Shown here piece by piece: positions 16,140-23,725 of a stretch of DNA of 37,789 nucleotides. The stretch spans positions 1 to 37,789 of the forward strand of contig JAAZLA010000059.1 of assembly GCA_012799545.1 (NCBI GenBank). The letters run 5' to 3'. Position numbers and translations under genes: made by a program. The notes beneath the pieces are model-generated. The model was not told the origin of the DNA. It saw only the letters and a program-made list of their open reading frames with translations, and made no database searches. This DNA comes from Treponema sp. Its GTDB lineage: Bacteria; Spirochaetota; Spirochaetia; Treponematales; Treponemataceae. Numbering within the stretch: the stretch's first letter is position 1; every line of letters starts with the position of its first letter.

Positions 16140-17848
16140 TATTCTTTTTCCTTTTTAAATCCTAAGCTAATATTAATTATATAAAGACTAAGAGCGAGTA
16201 TAACAAAAATATAGCCCATGTAATCGCCCCATTTATTATATAAGCTTGGCTTTACAGTATCAATAATCGGTATAGAGCCAATTAAATAGGTTTCAACAAA
16301 GGGTTCCGCCATTGCCATTATCCTGCCATTCGGGTCAATAAAACAAGTTTGACCGGAAGCCGTTGAACGAACTTGTGGTACCCTGTTTTCAAGAGACCTA
16401 AAAACAGCCATAGAAAGATGTTGGTATTGGCAAGCGAGGCTTTTTGACCACGCGTCATTAGAAATATTTACAAAGGCTTGCGCACCATTTTTTACAAAAT
16501 CCCTTCCGATATAGCCGAAGGTATCTTCAAAACAAATCGGCGTACCAAAACCAAGTCCGTCAATGCGCAAGATGTTTTTCTCTAAACCAGGTTCCCACAT
16601 GTGAGTATCGCCATTTAACAAGGCTTGGTAGAGCTTTGGGAAGAGCTTTTCAAAAGGAAAATGCTCAGTAAAAGGAACGAGGTGATTTTTTTTATACATT
16701 TCAGGTTTAGGCGGATAGACATTGACCCCTGGATAAAACAAAAGTGCAGCATTGTAGTCCAAAATGCGAAACTCACCGAGCCTGTCATAGCCCTCAACAC
16801 CATAATCATTCCCTAAAAGTATGGGAGCGGGAAGACTATCTATAAAATCTAAGAGAATTTTAACTTGCTCATAACTTTCAGGATATAAGCGTTTTGCATA
16901 ATGCCATTCAATGCGCGGAATAAAAGCAGTTTCCGGCCAAACAATTAAATCTGCCTCTAAACCTTGTTTTTCAAGGTCTGCTAAGGCTTCATTTGTCAAT
17001 CGAATCAATGTATGCAAATTATATTTATATGTTTCGTGGTCCCCTATCCATGGATCGACATTTGATTGTATCAATACAATCGTTTTTTGAGGATAGTCAT
17101 CATAATTTTTTTGTACAACAAAGCCGTATACAAGAACGAGGAAAAAGATACAAAGCCATGCTATTAAAGGTTTGAAAAATACGTCTATACTTTCCCGAAA
17201 AACTCTCGGCGAAAAAAAAGCTCGATTACTTTTATCCCTTTGCATAAGTTTATCTTTGTATACTTGATACACACTAAATGACAGAGACGAAACAAATAAA
17301 ATCAAGGCTGAGAGTCCCCAAACGCCTACAATATCTGTTATTTGTATAATGGGGGGAAGACTCCATTGAGTATATGCCGCAAGGCCATAATGAAAACCAG
17401 CAAAACCAAGTGTTTTTATAAACTCATAAGCAGATAAGATAAGCCATTGCATATAAAGTAGTTTTTTAGTAAAAACTACGCTTGTCAGTTTTTGCCTTTC
17501 TAAAATAATCCGAGCGCTTACAAGAATCGGAAACAATAAGGCGTATTGAAAACCGTATAAAAAAGAAATAACCAAGATGCCCATGGGGTGAAATGTTGCC
17601 AGCCAATAGGTAAAAATACAATAGGCAATCACGCCATACAAAAAACCATAGAAAAAGCTTTCTTTTAAACGTAGACGAGAAATCAAAATAAGCAGTGGCA
17701 AATACATAAAATAAGCTAAAAAGAAAAAGCCTTTTTGCCCTATACTATTTGGATGAGAAAGTGAAAAAAGAAGTGCTGAAGAAAGCAATAATGCAAAGTG
17801 TATAAAAAATCGCTGTAAACCCAACATGGTCTTTGTTTTATTTTGCAT
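16139..17848 (-). CDS. lnt: Apolipoprotein N-acyltransferase
   Basis: Adds the third acyl chain to the N-terminal Cys of lipoproteins in the inner membrane. The N-terminal 250 residues contain several hydrophobic helices. A nitrilase-fold periplasmic domain follows with the Glu-Lys-Cys triad: Glu in V-W-P-E-T-A near 304, Lys in K-K-N-H-L-V-P-F near 385, and Cys in T-P-I-C-F-E-D near 438. A last membrane helix closes the protein. The open frame reaches 17875 inside HU, but ATG 17848 overlaps the HU stop as TAATG, the same arrangement as at lnt-bactofilin, so that start is preferred. Lnt agrees with the lipoproteins expected of a spirochaete. Confidence 0.94.
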   Translation of the reverse strand: MQNKTKTMLGLQRFFIHFALLLSSALLFSLSHPNSIGQKGFFFLAYFMYLPLLILISRLRLKESFFYGFLYGVIAYCIFTYWLATFHPMGILVISFLYGFQYALLFPILVSARIILERQKLTSVVFTKKLLYMQWLILSAYEFIKTLGFAGFHYGLAAYTQWSLPPIIQITDIVGVWGLSALILFVSSLSFSVYQVYKDKLMQRDKSNRAFFSPRVFRESIDVFFKPLIAWLCIFFLVLVYGFVVQKNYDDYPQKTIVLIQSNVDPWIGDHETYKYNLHTLIRLTNEALADLEKQGLEADLIVWPETAFIPRIEWHYAKRLYPESYEQVKILLDFIDSLPAPILLGNDYGVEGYDRLGEFRILDYNAALLFYPGVNVYPPKPEMYKKNHLVPFTEHFPFEKLFPKLYQALLNGDTHMWEPGLEKNILRIDGLGFGTPICFEDTFGYIGRDFVKNGAQAFVNISNDAWSKSLACQYQHLSMAVFRSLENRVPQVRSTASGQTCFIDPNGRIMAMAEPFVETYLIGSIPIIDTVKPSLYNKWGDYMGYIFVILALSLYIINISLGFKKEKE

Positions 17849-18159
17849 TAATTTTTTGGTGTTGGTATTGCCCATAATGAATTTTTTAAGTCTCGTCCTG
17901 AGCGAAAAGCGGCAACATAATGAGGTGCTACACTCACTTGCTCCCCTGTTTTAGGATTTCTAGCCGCTGCTTTTCCTTTCCGAAGTCGCAATTCAAATGT
18001 TCCAAACCCACGAAGTTCGATAGTCTTAGATTGAACCAAAGATTCTTTTACTTGCTCTAAGAATGACTCAACAATATCTTGTATGATTTTTTTTTCGTAG
18101 TTTGTATCTTCATAGATTGCTTCTACTAGATCATATTTGGTAACTTTTTTAGATTGCAT
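17848..18159 (-). CDS. HU/IHF-family DNA-binding protein
   Basis: A 103-residue histone-like protein: helical dimerisation region (about 1-45), G-F-G-T-F-E-L at the start of the beta sheet, then the DNA-gripping arm with A-R-N-P-K-T-G-E and the closing helix F-R-S-G-R-D-L-K. A short extra tail follows. ATG 18159 is chosen because GAGG is five bases upstream; a GTG two codons earlier overlaps that SD. It lies between rpsT and lnt, separated from rpsT by a hairpin, so it may be transcribed partly by read-through. Confidence 0.95.
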   Translation of the reverse strand: MQSKKVTKYDLVEAIYEDTNYEKKIIQDIVESFLEQVKESLVQSKTIELRGFGTFELRLRKGKAAARNPKTGEQVSVAPHYVAAFRSGRDLKNSLWAIPTPKN

Positions 18160-18189
18160 TATCACCTCAGAATAGGATCGATACAGAGA

Positions 18190-18220
18190 AAATTATAAAG
18201 GGCAAAGCCCTTTATAATTT
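18190..18220 (-). terminator. Hairpin terminator after rpsT
   Basis: A 14 bp perfect stem (18190-18203 with 18207-18220) with a three-base loop, beginning three bases after the rpsT stop and followed on the minus strand by a short T stretch. It separates rpsT from HU. The T-run is short, so it may only reduce expression of the downstream genes. Confidence 0.75.
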
Positions 18221-18223
18221 ACA

Positions 18224-18508
18224 TTATTTCGCGCTTGCAGTCTCAAAAGAAGCATTATACAGCTTCATCATTCTTGATTTTTTGCGTGAAACAGCGTTTG
18301 GTTTTATAACACCTTTTTTGCCAGCCTTATCGAGCTCGCTTAAAAGTATACCAAGTTTTTCTGAAGCAAGAGCTTGATCTTTTACATGAACAGCTTCAAC
18401 AAATTTTCTTGCGCTTGTTCTAGTGGCACTTTTTACTGCCTTATTTCGTAATCTTCGATCTTCACTTTGCTTATGTCTTTTTTTTGCAGATGCATTTTTA
18501 ACCGCCAA
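18224..18508 (-). CDS. rpsT: 30S ribosomal protein S20, UUG start
   Basis: A 94-residue, lysine- and arginine-rich helical protein that binds 16S rRNA. The sequence M-A-V-K-N-A-S-A-K-K-R fits the family start, but the initiation codon is TTG (18508-18506). The only nearby upstream ATG is out of frame. E. coli rpsT also starts with UUG, and this is linked to autogenous control there; the same may hold here. GGGGG lies about eight bases upstream as a possible SD. A strong promoter lies 31 bases further up. Confidence 0.96.
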   Translation of the reverse strand: MAVKNASAKKRHKQSEDRRLRNKAVKSATRTSARKFVEAVHVKDQALASEKLGILLSELDKAGKKGVIKPNAVSRKKSRMMKLYNASFETASAK

Positions 18509-18538
18509 AGGAGAACCCCCATTAAAAAACTATTCGAT

Positions 18539-18567
18539 ATTTTACCAAAGCCACCCGTATTAGTCAA
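18539..18567 (-). promoter_or_regulatory. Promoter of rpsT
   Basis: Minus strand TTGACT (18567-18562), 17 bp spacer, TAAAAT (18544-18539). It is back-to-back with the promoter of the small zinc protein, with 18 bp between the two -35 boxes. Confidence 0.75.
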
Positions 18568-18585
18568 GTAGCGTAAAAAAGCTTA

Positions 18586-18614
18586 TTGACATAAAAATTG
18601 CATAGTAGTATAGT
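18586..18614 (+). promoter_or_regulatory. Strong promoter of the 56-residue zinc protein
   Basis: Consensus TTGACA (18586-18591), 17 bp spacer, TATAGT (18609-18614). The transcript would start near 18621, before the SD AGGGAGG. Confidence 0.8.
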
Positions 18615-18644
18615 ATTGTTACAAACCATTCAGGGAGGCGTAAA

Positions 18645-18815
18645 ATGGCTGATGCCAGTAAAAACTCAAGAAAAAGTGTTGCTACACAAAAATTTATGTG
18701 CTCTTGCGGTGGTGAAGTTTCAATGAAAACATTATTTGATGTTGGCAAGATTAAAAACATTGCCGAATGCCAAAAATGCAAACGCGTTGAACGCCGCCCA
18801 AAGGACTTTAATTAA
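18645..18815 (+). CDS. Small (56-residue) four-cysteine zinc-ribbon protein
   Basis: This gene is short and easily missed; the complementary strand carries a longer but unsupported frame. It has a full set of signals: a consensus promoter at 18586-18614, SD AGGGAGG (18632-18638) six bases from the ATG, and a terminator at 18866-18912. The protein has C-S-C at 19-21 and C-Q-K-C at 42-45, a zinc-knuckle pair like that of L31, and a basic, Arg-rich C-terminus (K-R-V-E-R-R-P-K). Size, charge, signals and position facing rpsT suggest a ribosome-associated or RNA-binding protein, but this is inference; I do not recognise the family. The 403-base gap 18509-18911 contains only this gene, the two promoters and the terminator. 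Confidence 0.85.
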   Translation: MADASKNSRKSVATQKFMCSCGGEVSMKTLFDVGKIKNIAECQKCKRVERRPKDFN

Positions 18816-18865
18816 AGGTTGTCTCAAAAACTCTTTTGAGCTACCGAAGATACTTTTTTATTATC

Positions 18866-18912
18866 AAAAAAACCAAGAAATTGTAGGAGTCATCTGAAAT
18901 CTTGGTTTTTTT
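18866..18912. terminator. Bidirectional terminator between the small zinc gene and dinG
   Basis: A 13 bp stem (18866-18878 with 18900-18912) with a 21-base loop, flanked by an A-run and a T-run, reaching the dinG stop. A weaker 7 bp hairpin (18823-18829 with 18834-18840) lies between the small gene's stop and this one. Confidence 0.8.
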
Positions 18913-21035
18913 TATTTTAAAAAGCTTTTAATTTCAAAAACAAGATCTTCCATCGGACAAAACAATTGTCTTGTCTCTGGCAAACTGGTCAAAAATAATC
19001 TACCGTAGGATTTAGCCAAAAGACGGCGATCAAGAACAGTTATTATCCCCCGATCTGTATTTCGCCTCATAAGACGCCCAAAACCTTGCCTGAAGGCTAT
19101 AATCGCTCCAGGAAGACTCAACTCGGCGAAGGAACTTCTCCCCTGCTTTTCGATAGCTTCACTGCGTGCAGCAAAGACAGGTTCATTTGGTACAGCAAAA
19201 GGCAACTTTACGATTATAACATGAGAAAGTGAATCGCCTGGCACATCAACTCCCTCCCAAAAAGAAGTGGTTGCAAGCAAAATCGAATCTTTTTTTTCCT
19301 TAAATTGCTTTAGTAAATTAAATCTATCTGCTTCACCCTGCACCAAAAGTGGATAGGTCAATAGATGACTATTATCACGCAAATAGCTCGCTGTGCTTCG
19401 CAAAGACTCAAAAGACGTAAAGAGAACTAGCGCGCGTCCCTCAGATGCTTGCAATAGCTTTAGCACGTTTTTTTCCACACTTGCTTGAAAAAGAGGTGAA
19501 TCAGGAAGCGGCATATCGGTAGGTATAGCCAAGACCGCATTTTCTCGATAATTAAAATTTGACGGAAAGGCGGCACAAATAAGTCGCTCTTTTGAAAGAT
19601 ATTGTCCACCATTTCTCTGAAGCCAAAAAGAAAAACCTGAGCTTGTTTGTAAGGTAGCGGAAGTGCAAATGACCGTTTCGAATTGTGAAAAGACACCTGT
19701 GTTCATCGTTTTAGCTATCGATAAGGGTGTTTTATGTATAATCGGATAGCTTTGGCCATCTTCCTTGCTAAACAATTCATTCTTATTTTGCGCAAAACTG
19801 AGGCGTCTTTTTTCCATCCAAAACACATAGTCTTCTTGTTGATCCCAATCCAAAAAAGATTCACAAACCTCAGCGATGTACTCAAGCCGTTTGTAAATTT
19901 GCTTTCCTTCCCAAACCGCTGGCAAACTCTTATCCTCTTCATCAATACCTTGGATTAAAGCTCGAAATGAGGTAAAAAAAGAATGAAAGGCTCGATGCAA
20001 ATTTGCAACAGCTTCTAAAAAAGACCTTAGGCGAAATGCTGTTCCTGCCGTAAAGCGAAAGGCATAGTCTTTTTCCATGAGCTCTAGCGCTTCAGTTTCA
20101 AAATGCGTCAGTGCAGTTTTTATATCTTGCATCTTAACTAAACATTCTTGAAGATATTCAGGGCTATTTGATAACACATCTAATGAAAACAAAAGACCCG
20201 TATGGGCATTTTTCCTGCTTCGTGCAAGAAGAGAAAGCTGTTTCAACACAGTGAAGCGATTTAAACTCGAAGAAAAAAAGCTCGTTGCAGCATCTTCAAT
20301 GCCATGTGCTTCGTCAAAGATAAGACTCGTATACGCGGGTAAAACACCGTTTTCATCAAAGGGTAGCCCATTTAAGCGTGTTTCGATATCAGCAAATAAA
20401 AGATGGTGATTTACTACAAGAATCTGTGACTCATTTGCCTCTTTTCGCAATTTCATAACAAAACATGATTCATAAAAAGGACATTTTATACCTAAACAAG
20501 CATCGCTTTCAGACTGCACTCTTTGCCAAAGTCCCTCGCGAAGCATAAAGGGTATATGAGACTTATCGCCCGTTTTTGTTTCATTTGCCCAATCAACGAG
20601 TACATCGATTTCTTCAATTTCTTCAGAAAACAAGTCTTTTTCTTGCAATAGATCATGGAGCCTTCTTTTGCAAAGATAGTTTTGTCTGCCCTTTAGTAAA
20701 AGCGCTTTTACAGAGAGCCCCATAAGTTTTTGAGCTTGCGGTATATCTTTTTCAAATAATTGCTGTTGTAAATTAATAGTCCCGGTAGAAATAACAACAC
20801 GTTCATCATTTTTTTTAACCCAGGCTAATGCAGGTAAAAGATAGGCAAAAGATTTTCCCACCCCAGTTCCTGCTTCTAAAACGGCAACTTGCTTGTTATT
20901 AAAAGCACTAGTAACCTTTTCCAAGAGAGCAATTTGTGAATCTCTTTGTTCAAAGTAGTCAAATTGCGAATCAAGGCTACCACCTGTTTTTAAAAAGTGA
21001 GAAAGATAATCTGCATCTATATATCTTGTATCCAT
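18912..21035 (-). CDS. dinG: DinG/Rad3-family ATP-dependent DNA helicase
   Basis: XPD-like superfamily 2 helicase. Walker A is A-G-T-G-V-G-K-S near residue 57. The iron-sulfur domain cysteines are at about 119 (Y-L-C-K-R-R) and 165-180 (A-C-L-G-I-K-C and E-S-C). The DEAH box (F-D-E-A-H) is near 238, and the C-terminal motor motif R-Q-G-F-G-R-L-M-R-R is present. No exonuclease domain precedes it. The longest frame starts at 21077, but that codon lies inside the hairpin of the tRNA terminator. ATG 21035, just beyond the T-run, is preferred (707 residues), although it has no clear SD. Family members unwind R-loops and G-quadruplexes; the exact role here is not shown. Confidence 0.93.
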   Translation of the reverse strand: MDTRYIDADYLSHFLKTGGSLDSQFDYFEQRDSQIALLEKVTSAFNNKQVAVLEAGTGVGKSFAYLLPALAWVKKNDERVVISTGTINLQQQLFEKDIPQAQKLMGLSVKALLLKGRQNYLCKRRLHDLLQEKDLFSEEIEEIDVLVDWANETKTGDKSHIPFMLREGLWQRVQSESDACLGIKCPFYESCFVMKLRKEANESQILVVNHHLLFADIETRLNGLPFDENGVLPAYTSLIFDEAHGIEDAATSFFSSSLNRFTVLKQLSLLARSRKNAHTGLLFSLDVLSNSPEYLQECLVKMQDIKTALTHFETEALELMEKDYAFRFTAGTAFRLRSFLEAVANLHRAFHSFFTSFRALIQGIDEEDKSLPAVWEGKQIYKRLEYIAEVCESFLDWDQQEDYVFWMEKRRLSFAQNKNELFSKEDGQSYPIIHKTPLSIAKTMNTGVFSQFETVICTSATLQTSSGFSFWLQRNGGQYLSKERLICAAFPSNFNYRENAVLAIPTDMPLPDSPLFQASVEKNVLKLLQASEGRALVLFTSFESLRSTASYLRDNSHLLTYPLLVQGEADRFNLLKQFKEKKDSILLATTSFWEGVDVPGDSLSHVIIVKLPFAVPNEPVFAARSEAIEKQGRSSFAELSLPGAIIAFRQGFGRLMRRNTDRGIITVLDRRLLAKSYGRLFLTSLPETRQLFCPMEDLVFEIKSFLK

Positions 21036-21046
21036 ATCAAAATGGT

Positions 21047-21086
21047 AAAAAAAAACTGATTGTATATCTCGATACAATCAGTTTTT
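21047..21086 (-). terminator. Intrinsic terminator of tRNA-Glu
   Basis: A 15 bp perfect stem (21051-21065 with 21072-21086) with a 6-base loop, followed on the minus strand by a run of nine T. It begins one or two bases after the tRNA 3' end and stops 11 bases before the preferred dinG start. Confidence 0.88.
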
Positions 21087-21087
21087 A

Positions 21088-21159
21088 CATCTCCTAGGGG
21101 AATTGAACCCCTGTTGTCGGGATGAAAACCCGATGTCCTAACCACTAGACGAAGGAGAC
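21088..21159 (-). tRNA. tRNA-Glu (anticodon TTC)
   Basis: A full cloverleaf: acceptor GTCTCCT with AGGAGAT (the first pair is G-U), D arm GTCT/GGAC, anticodon stem TCGGG/CCCGA around the loop TTTTCAT with anticodon TTC, and T arm AGGGG/CCCCT with loop TTCAATT. The discriminator is G and CCA is not encoded. It closely matches the bacterial tRNA-Glu pattern and has its own promoter and terminator. Confidence 0.97.
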
Positions 21160-21177
21160 TTGTGCTTTACGCTTGCT

Positions 21178-21206
21178 ACTATAGCAAATAAAAAAAAAAG
21201 AGTCAA
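21178..21206 (-). promoter_or_regulatory. Promoter of tRNA-Glu
   Basis: Minus strand TTGACT (21206-21201), 17 bp spacer containing a run of A/T, TATAGT (21183-21178). The start point would be about 12 bases before the mature tRNA 5' end. Confidence 0.8.
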
Positions 21207-21253
21207 TACTAAAATCTAACTCTTACAAAGAATTAGCGCTTTTATGCAAACTC

Positions 21254-22501
21254 TTAATTCATCCCGATTCCCAGCTTTGAAATTAAGGTTTCTTTCAAAG
21301 CCTGTGTCTCACTGTCATCAAGCCCCAATTTTCTTGCCTTATCTAAGTCGTTCATGCTCCTTGTATAATCTTTTAAATGATAATACGAAAGCGCACGTCT
21401 AAAAAAAACAAAGGCTTGAAATTCATTTATCTCCAAGGATTTATCATAATAGTCTATAGCTTTTCTATGATCTTCTAAGACACTATAGACAATACCTACA
21501 TAATAAAAGGATCTAAAATTTGACGCATCAAAACGCACGCTTTCCATAAAGTCGTCAAGCGCATTTTGATACTTATTTTGAGAAAAGTATGCCATACCAC
21601 GATGTTTGTACATAACTGATAAAACAAGCTCGTGTAAAGCAGGTTTACTTTCGATAATAAGCGTGTAAATTTCTATAGCCCTATCTAAATAGCCCTGATT
21701 ATGAGAGTGGATAGCTTCCAAAATCATATCATCGATAGTTCCCTGCACATAGGGCGAAGCTGATTCTAAAGACACTTTTGCCTCAGGAGCTTCAGGCAAA
21801 AGAAAATTTTTGGAAATAGAGTCTGCTTGTTCAAAAAAGGAATCTCGACGATTAAGCAGTTCGTTATTTAATTTATTTTGGTAGTCCCGAATTTCTTGAA
21901 AAATAATATCTGCGAGGCTAAGGCTTGCATTCATAGAAGCGAGTTTTCTACGAAGAGGTAAATCAAAGGGAGAAAACTCGGATTTATATACAAGCTCATG
22001 TTCGACTTCAGCCCAAGCATCTTGCAAGATTGTCCGAATTTGTATTTCACAAACTAAATTTTTTGGCAATTCTATTTTATCGGATCGAAACTCTTCGGGA
22101 ATATGTATGAGAATGTGAATAGACTCATAGCCGAATTCGCGAAAGGTTCGCTCTGTCCCCTTTTTTTCAATTTCTATAATAGAAAATTCGTTTGTAATTT
22201 GCTTTTCGACTTTTTGCAAGTCTTCTAAAAAAGGACAAATAATTCGTATGCCGATTAAATCGCTCAAAGCAGGTAGTTTTTCATCTTTTAAAGCATAGGG
22301 TTTAATGCGCATCAATTTTTTATAATAGCTGGTAAAACCCTTTACACGTGTTTTATACGTGGGTTTTGAGGGTAGATTAATTGTTTTTTTCAATTTATGT
22401 TCAATACTAAATAAAATTGCAGTTAAAATAGGCATGAATACATCATATGATTCTTTTAATGCAACCTTATCTGGAAAAAATGAATTTTCAACGTCACTCA
22501 T
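21254..22501 (-). CDS. RelA/SpoT synthetase-domain protein fused to TPR repeats
   Basis: The N-terminal half (about residues 40-240) is a (p)ppGpp synthetase domain: K-T-R-V-K-G-F, then L-S-D-L-I-G-I-R-I with the metal-binding Asp, F-G-Y-E-S-I-H, and E-I-Q-I-R-T-I-L-Q-D-A-W-A-E-V-E-H. There is no HD hydrolase and no TGS or ACT domain, so it is like a small alarmone synthetase. The C-terminal half (about 255-400) has three or four TPR units. The catalytic marks look intact, so alarmone synthesis is plausible, perhaps controlled through the TPRs. The open frame goes to 22564, but the promoter at 22508-22536 and the flaA terminator lie inside it, so ATG 22501 (415 residues) is preferred, with a leaderless mRNA. 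Confidence 0.88.
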   Translation of the reverse strand: MSDVENSFFPDKVALKESYDVFMPILTAILFSIEHKLKKTINLPSKPTYKTRVKGFTSYYKKLMRIKPYALKDEKLPALSDLIGIRIICPFLEDLQKVEKQITNEFSIIEIEKKGTERTFREFGYESIHILIHIPEEFRSDKIELPKNLVCEIQIRTILQDAWAEVEHELVYKSEFSPFDLPLRRKLASMNASLSLADIIFQEIRDYQNKLNNELLNRRDSFFEQADSISKNFLLPEAPEAKVSLESASPYVQGTIDDMILEAIHSHNQGYLDRAIEIYTLIIESKPALHELVLSVMYKHRGMAYFSQNKYQNALDDFMESVRFDASNFRSFYYVGIVYSVLEDHRKAIDYYDKSLEINEFQAFVFFRRALSYYHLKDYTRSMNDLDKARKLGLDDSETQALKETLISKLGIGMN

Positions 22502-22507
22502 AATAAT

Positions 22508-22536
22508 ACTATAGCATGAAAAAATCACAATGGCAA
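22508..22536 (-). promoter_or_regulatory. Promoter of the RelA/SpoT-TPR gene, leaderless
   Basis: Minus strand TTGCCA (22536-22531), 17 bp spacer, TATAGT (22513-22508). Six bases separate the -10 box from ATG 22501, so transcription should begin at the start codon. The -35 box abuts the T-run of the flaA terminator. Confidence 0.7.
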
Positions 22537-22537
22537 T

Positions 22538-22576
22538 AAAAAAAGACCCAAACAATGTCAGCATTGTCTAGGTCTT
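22538..22576 (-). terminator. Intrinsic terminator of flaA
   Basis: A 15-pair stem with two G-U pairs and one mismatch (22543-22557 with 22562-22576), four-base loop, followed on the minus strand by seven T. It starts 25 bases after the flaA stop. Confidence 0.88.
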
Positions 22577-22601
22577 TATCTATAATATAGTGATAAAAAG
22601 A

Positions 22602-23645
22602 TTATTGTTCTACTTCAAATGATGAGGTAAAAGCTTCTTCTTGTGCCATCTTATCTTTTTCCATAAAGCGAAGCACTTGCTTTTCACCAAAGCGTGACAT
22701 TTCAAAGTTTTGCTTGTCTTTTTCCTTTTTAGTGATAATGCCCCAAAGATCTTCGTCAGCAATGTCTCTTTCAGTTGTTAAAACAGCTTTATCATAGATC
22801 ACTTTAACATCTTTGAAGTAACCGATAAAGTCACCTCCGTCATGCATTGCATCTCGAGTGATTTCAAAACCAGCGAATTTAACAAAAGGTAAACCTCTTG
22901 GATAAATTGGTACAACTCGAATTTCTCTTTGTCGTACTTCAGTTACATAATGAGGATTATTCCAGCGCAATTCTCGCCAGCCATCAAATCCAAGATAACC
23001 CATAAAATAACGTCGTTCTACGTTGTCATTATCTTTAAGAAGTACATAGACACCATGAGGAAAGTTCATACCCATAGTTGTTAGTGCTAATGATTTAATT
23101 GTTCCAACGTTTTTAACAACACCGTAGCCTTCTTCAAATCTTGTTTTACCACTGGCTTTTTCTTCGTCAGTCTGTGGTTGTACATCGCCATTGTCATCTA
23201 CCGTAGCCATTGGTTCGTAGGCAGGTATATCAAATGGTGGTCTTATTTTTGCTTGAGAATTTACCGAGGTTGTTGGGAATAAAATCCGAACACCCATAAC
23301 ATTTTGACCAGCAAAAGGAACTTTCGCTTCCTCTCTTACTGGTGCAGCAACCACTGTTGATGTAGCGATACTTGTTACATTTCGAGCAGAAGAATTCAAC
23401 GATACTTCCCAGTTAGGTAAACTGAGTGAAGTTCTCATAAGAGCCTTCTGTTCATCTGTAAATGTAGCGCCAGCAGCAACACCAAAATCCATTACACTTC
23501 GCCTGTTTTGTGTAGGATTTCCATTCTCGTCAGCAATAATATCTGCATCATAAAGAGTAAAATCAACGATCACAGCTTCTTCAGCGACAAGAAACATCCC
23601 TACGAGCAAAAATGCCATTACAACTAAAATGAAATTTTTTTTCAT
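22602..23645 (-). CDS. flaA: FlaA, outer-layer (sheath) protein of the periplasmic flagellar filament
   Basis: A 347-residue secreted protein that in spirochaetes coats or stiffens the FlaB core of the periplasmic flagella. Signal peptide M-K-K plus a hydrophobic stretch, likely cleaved after L-V-A before E-E-A-V (about residue 21). The body is mostly beta, with G-V-R-I-L-F-P, F-P-H-G-V-Y-V-L-L-K-D and D-G-W-R-E-L-R-W-N-N-P, all familiar from treponemal FlaA. AAGGAGC is a strong SD. It has its own consensus-like promoter and terminator, as expected for an abundant structural protein. It is the best taxonomic marker in the window. Confidence 0.95.
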   Translation of the reverse strand: MKKNFILVVMAFLLVGMFLVAEEAVIVDFTLYDADIIADENGNPTQNRRSVMDFGVAAGATFTDEQKALMRTSLSLPNWEVSLNSSARNVTSIATSTVVAAPVREEAKVPFAGQNVMGVRILFPTTSVNSQAKIRPPFDIPAYEPMATVDDNGDVQPQTDEEKASGKTRFEEGYGVVKNVGTIKSLALTTMGMNFPHGVYVLLKDNDNVERRYFMGYLGFDGWRELRWNNPHYVTEVRQREIRVVPIYPRGLPFVKFAGFEITRDAMHDGGDFIGYFKDVKVIYDKAVLTTERDIADEDLWGIITKKEKDKQNFEMSRFGEKQVLRFMEKDKMAQEEAFTSSFEVEQ

Positions 23646-23688
23646 TCAAAGCTCCTTTTATACACGTTATGTAGCCCTGTACATATTA

Positions 23689-23716
23689 AGTATACGCATG
23701 AAAAACGTTTTGTCAA
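23689..23716 (-). promoter_or_regulatory. Strong promoter of flaA
   Basis: Minus strand TTGACA (23716-23711), 16 bp spacer, TATACT (23694-23689). The leader would be about 37 bases and carries the SD. It looks like a sigma-70 rather than a sigma-28 promoter, consistent with reports for flaA in other spirochaetes. Confidence 0.78.
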
Positions 23717-23725
23717 TTCTTTTTT

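Noticed and set aside
18560..18781. A 73-codon frame on the minus strand opposite the small zinc gene
   Set aside because: It crosses the two promoters and has no SD. The plus-strand 56-residue gene has a promoter, SD, cysteine motif and terminator, so the minus frame is a shadow.
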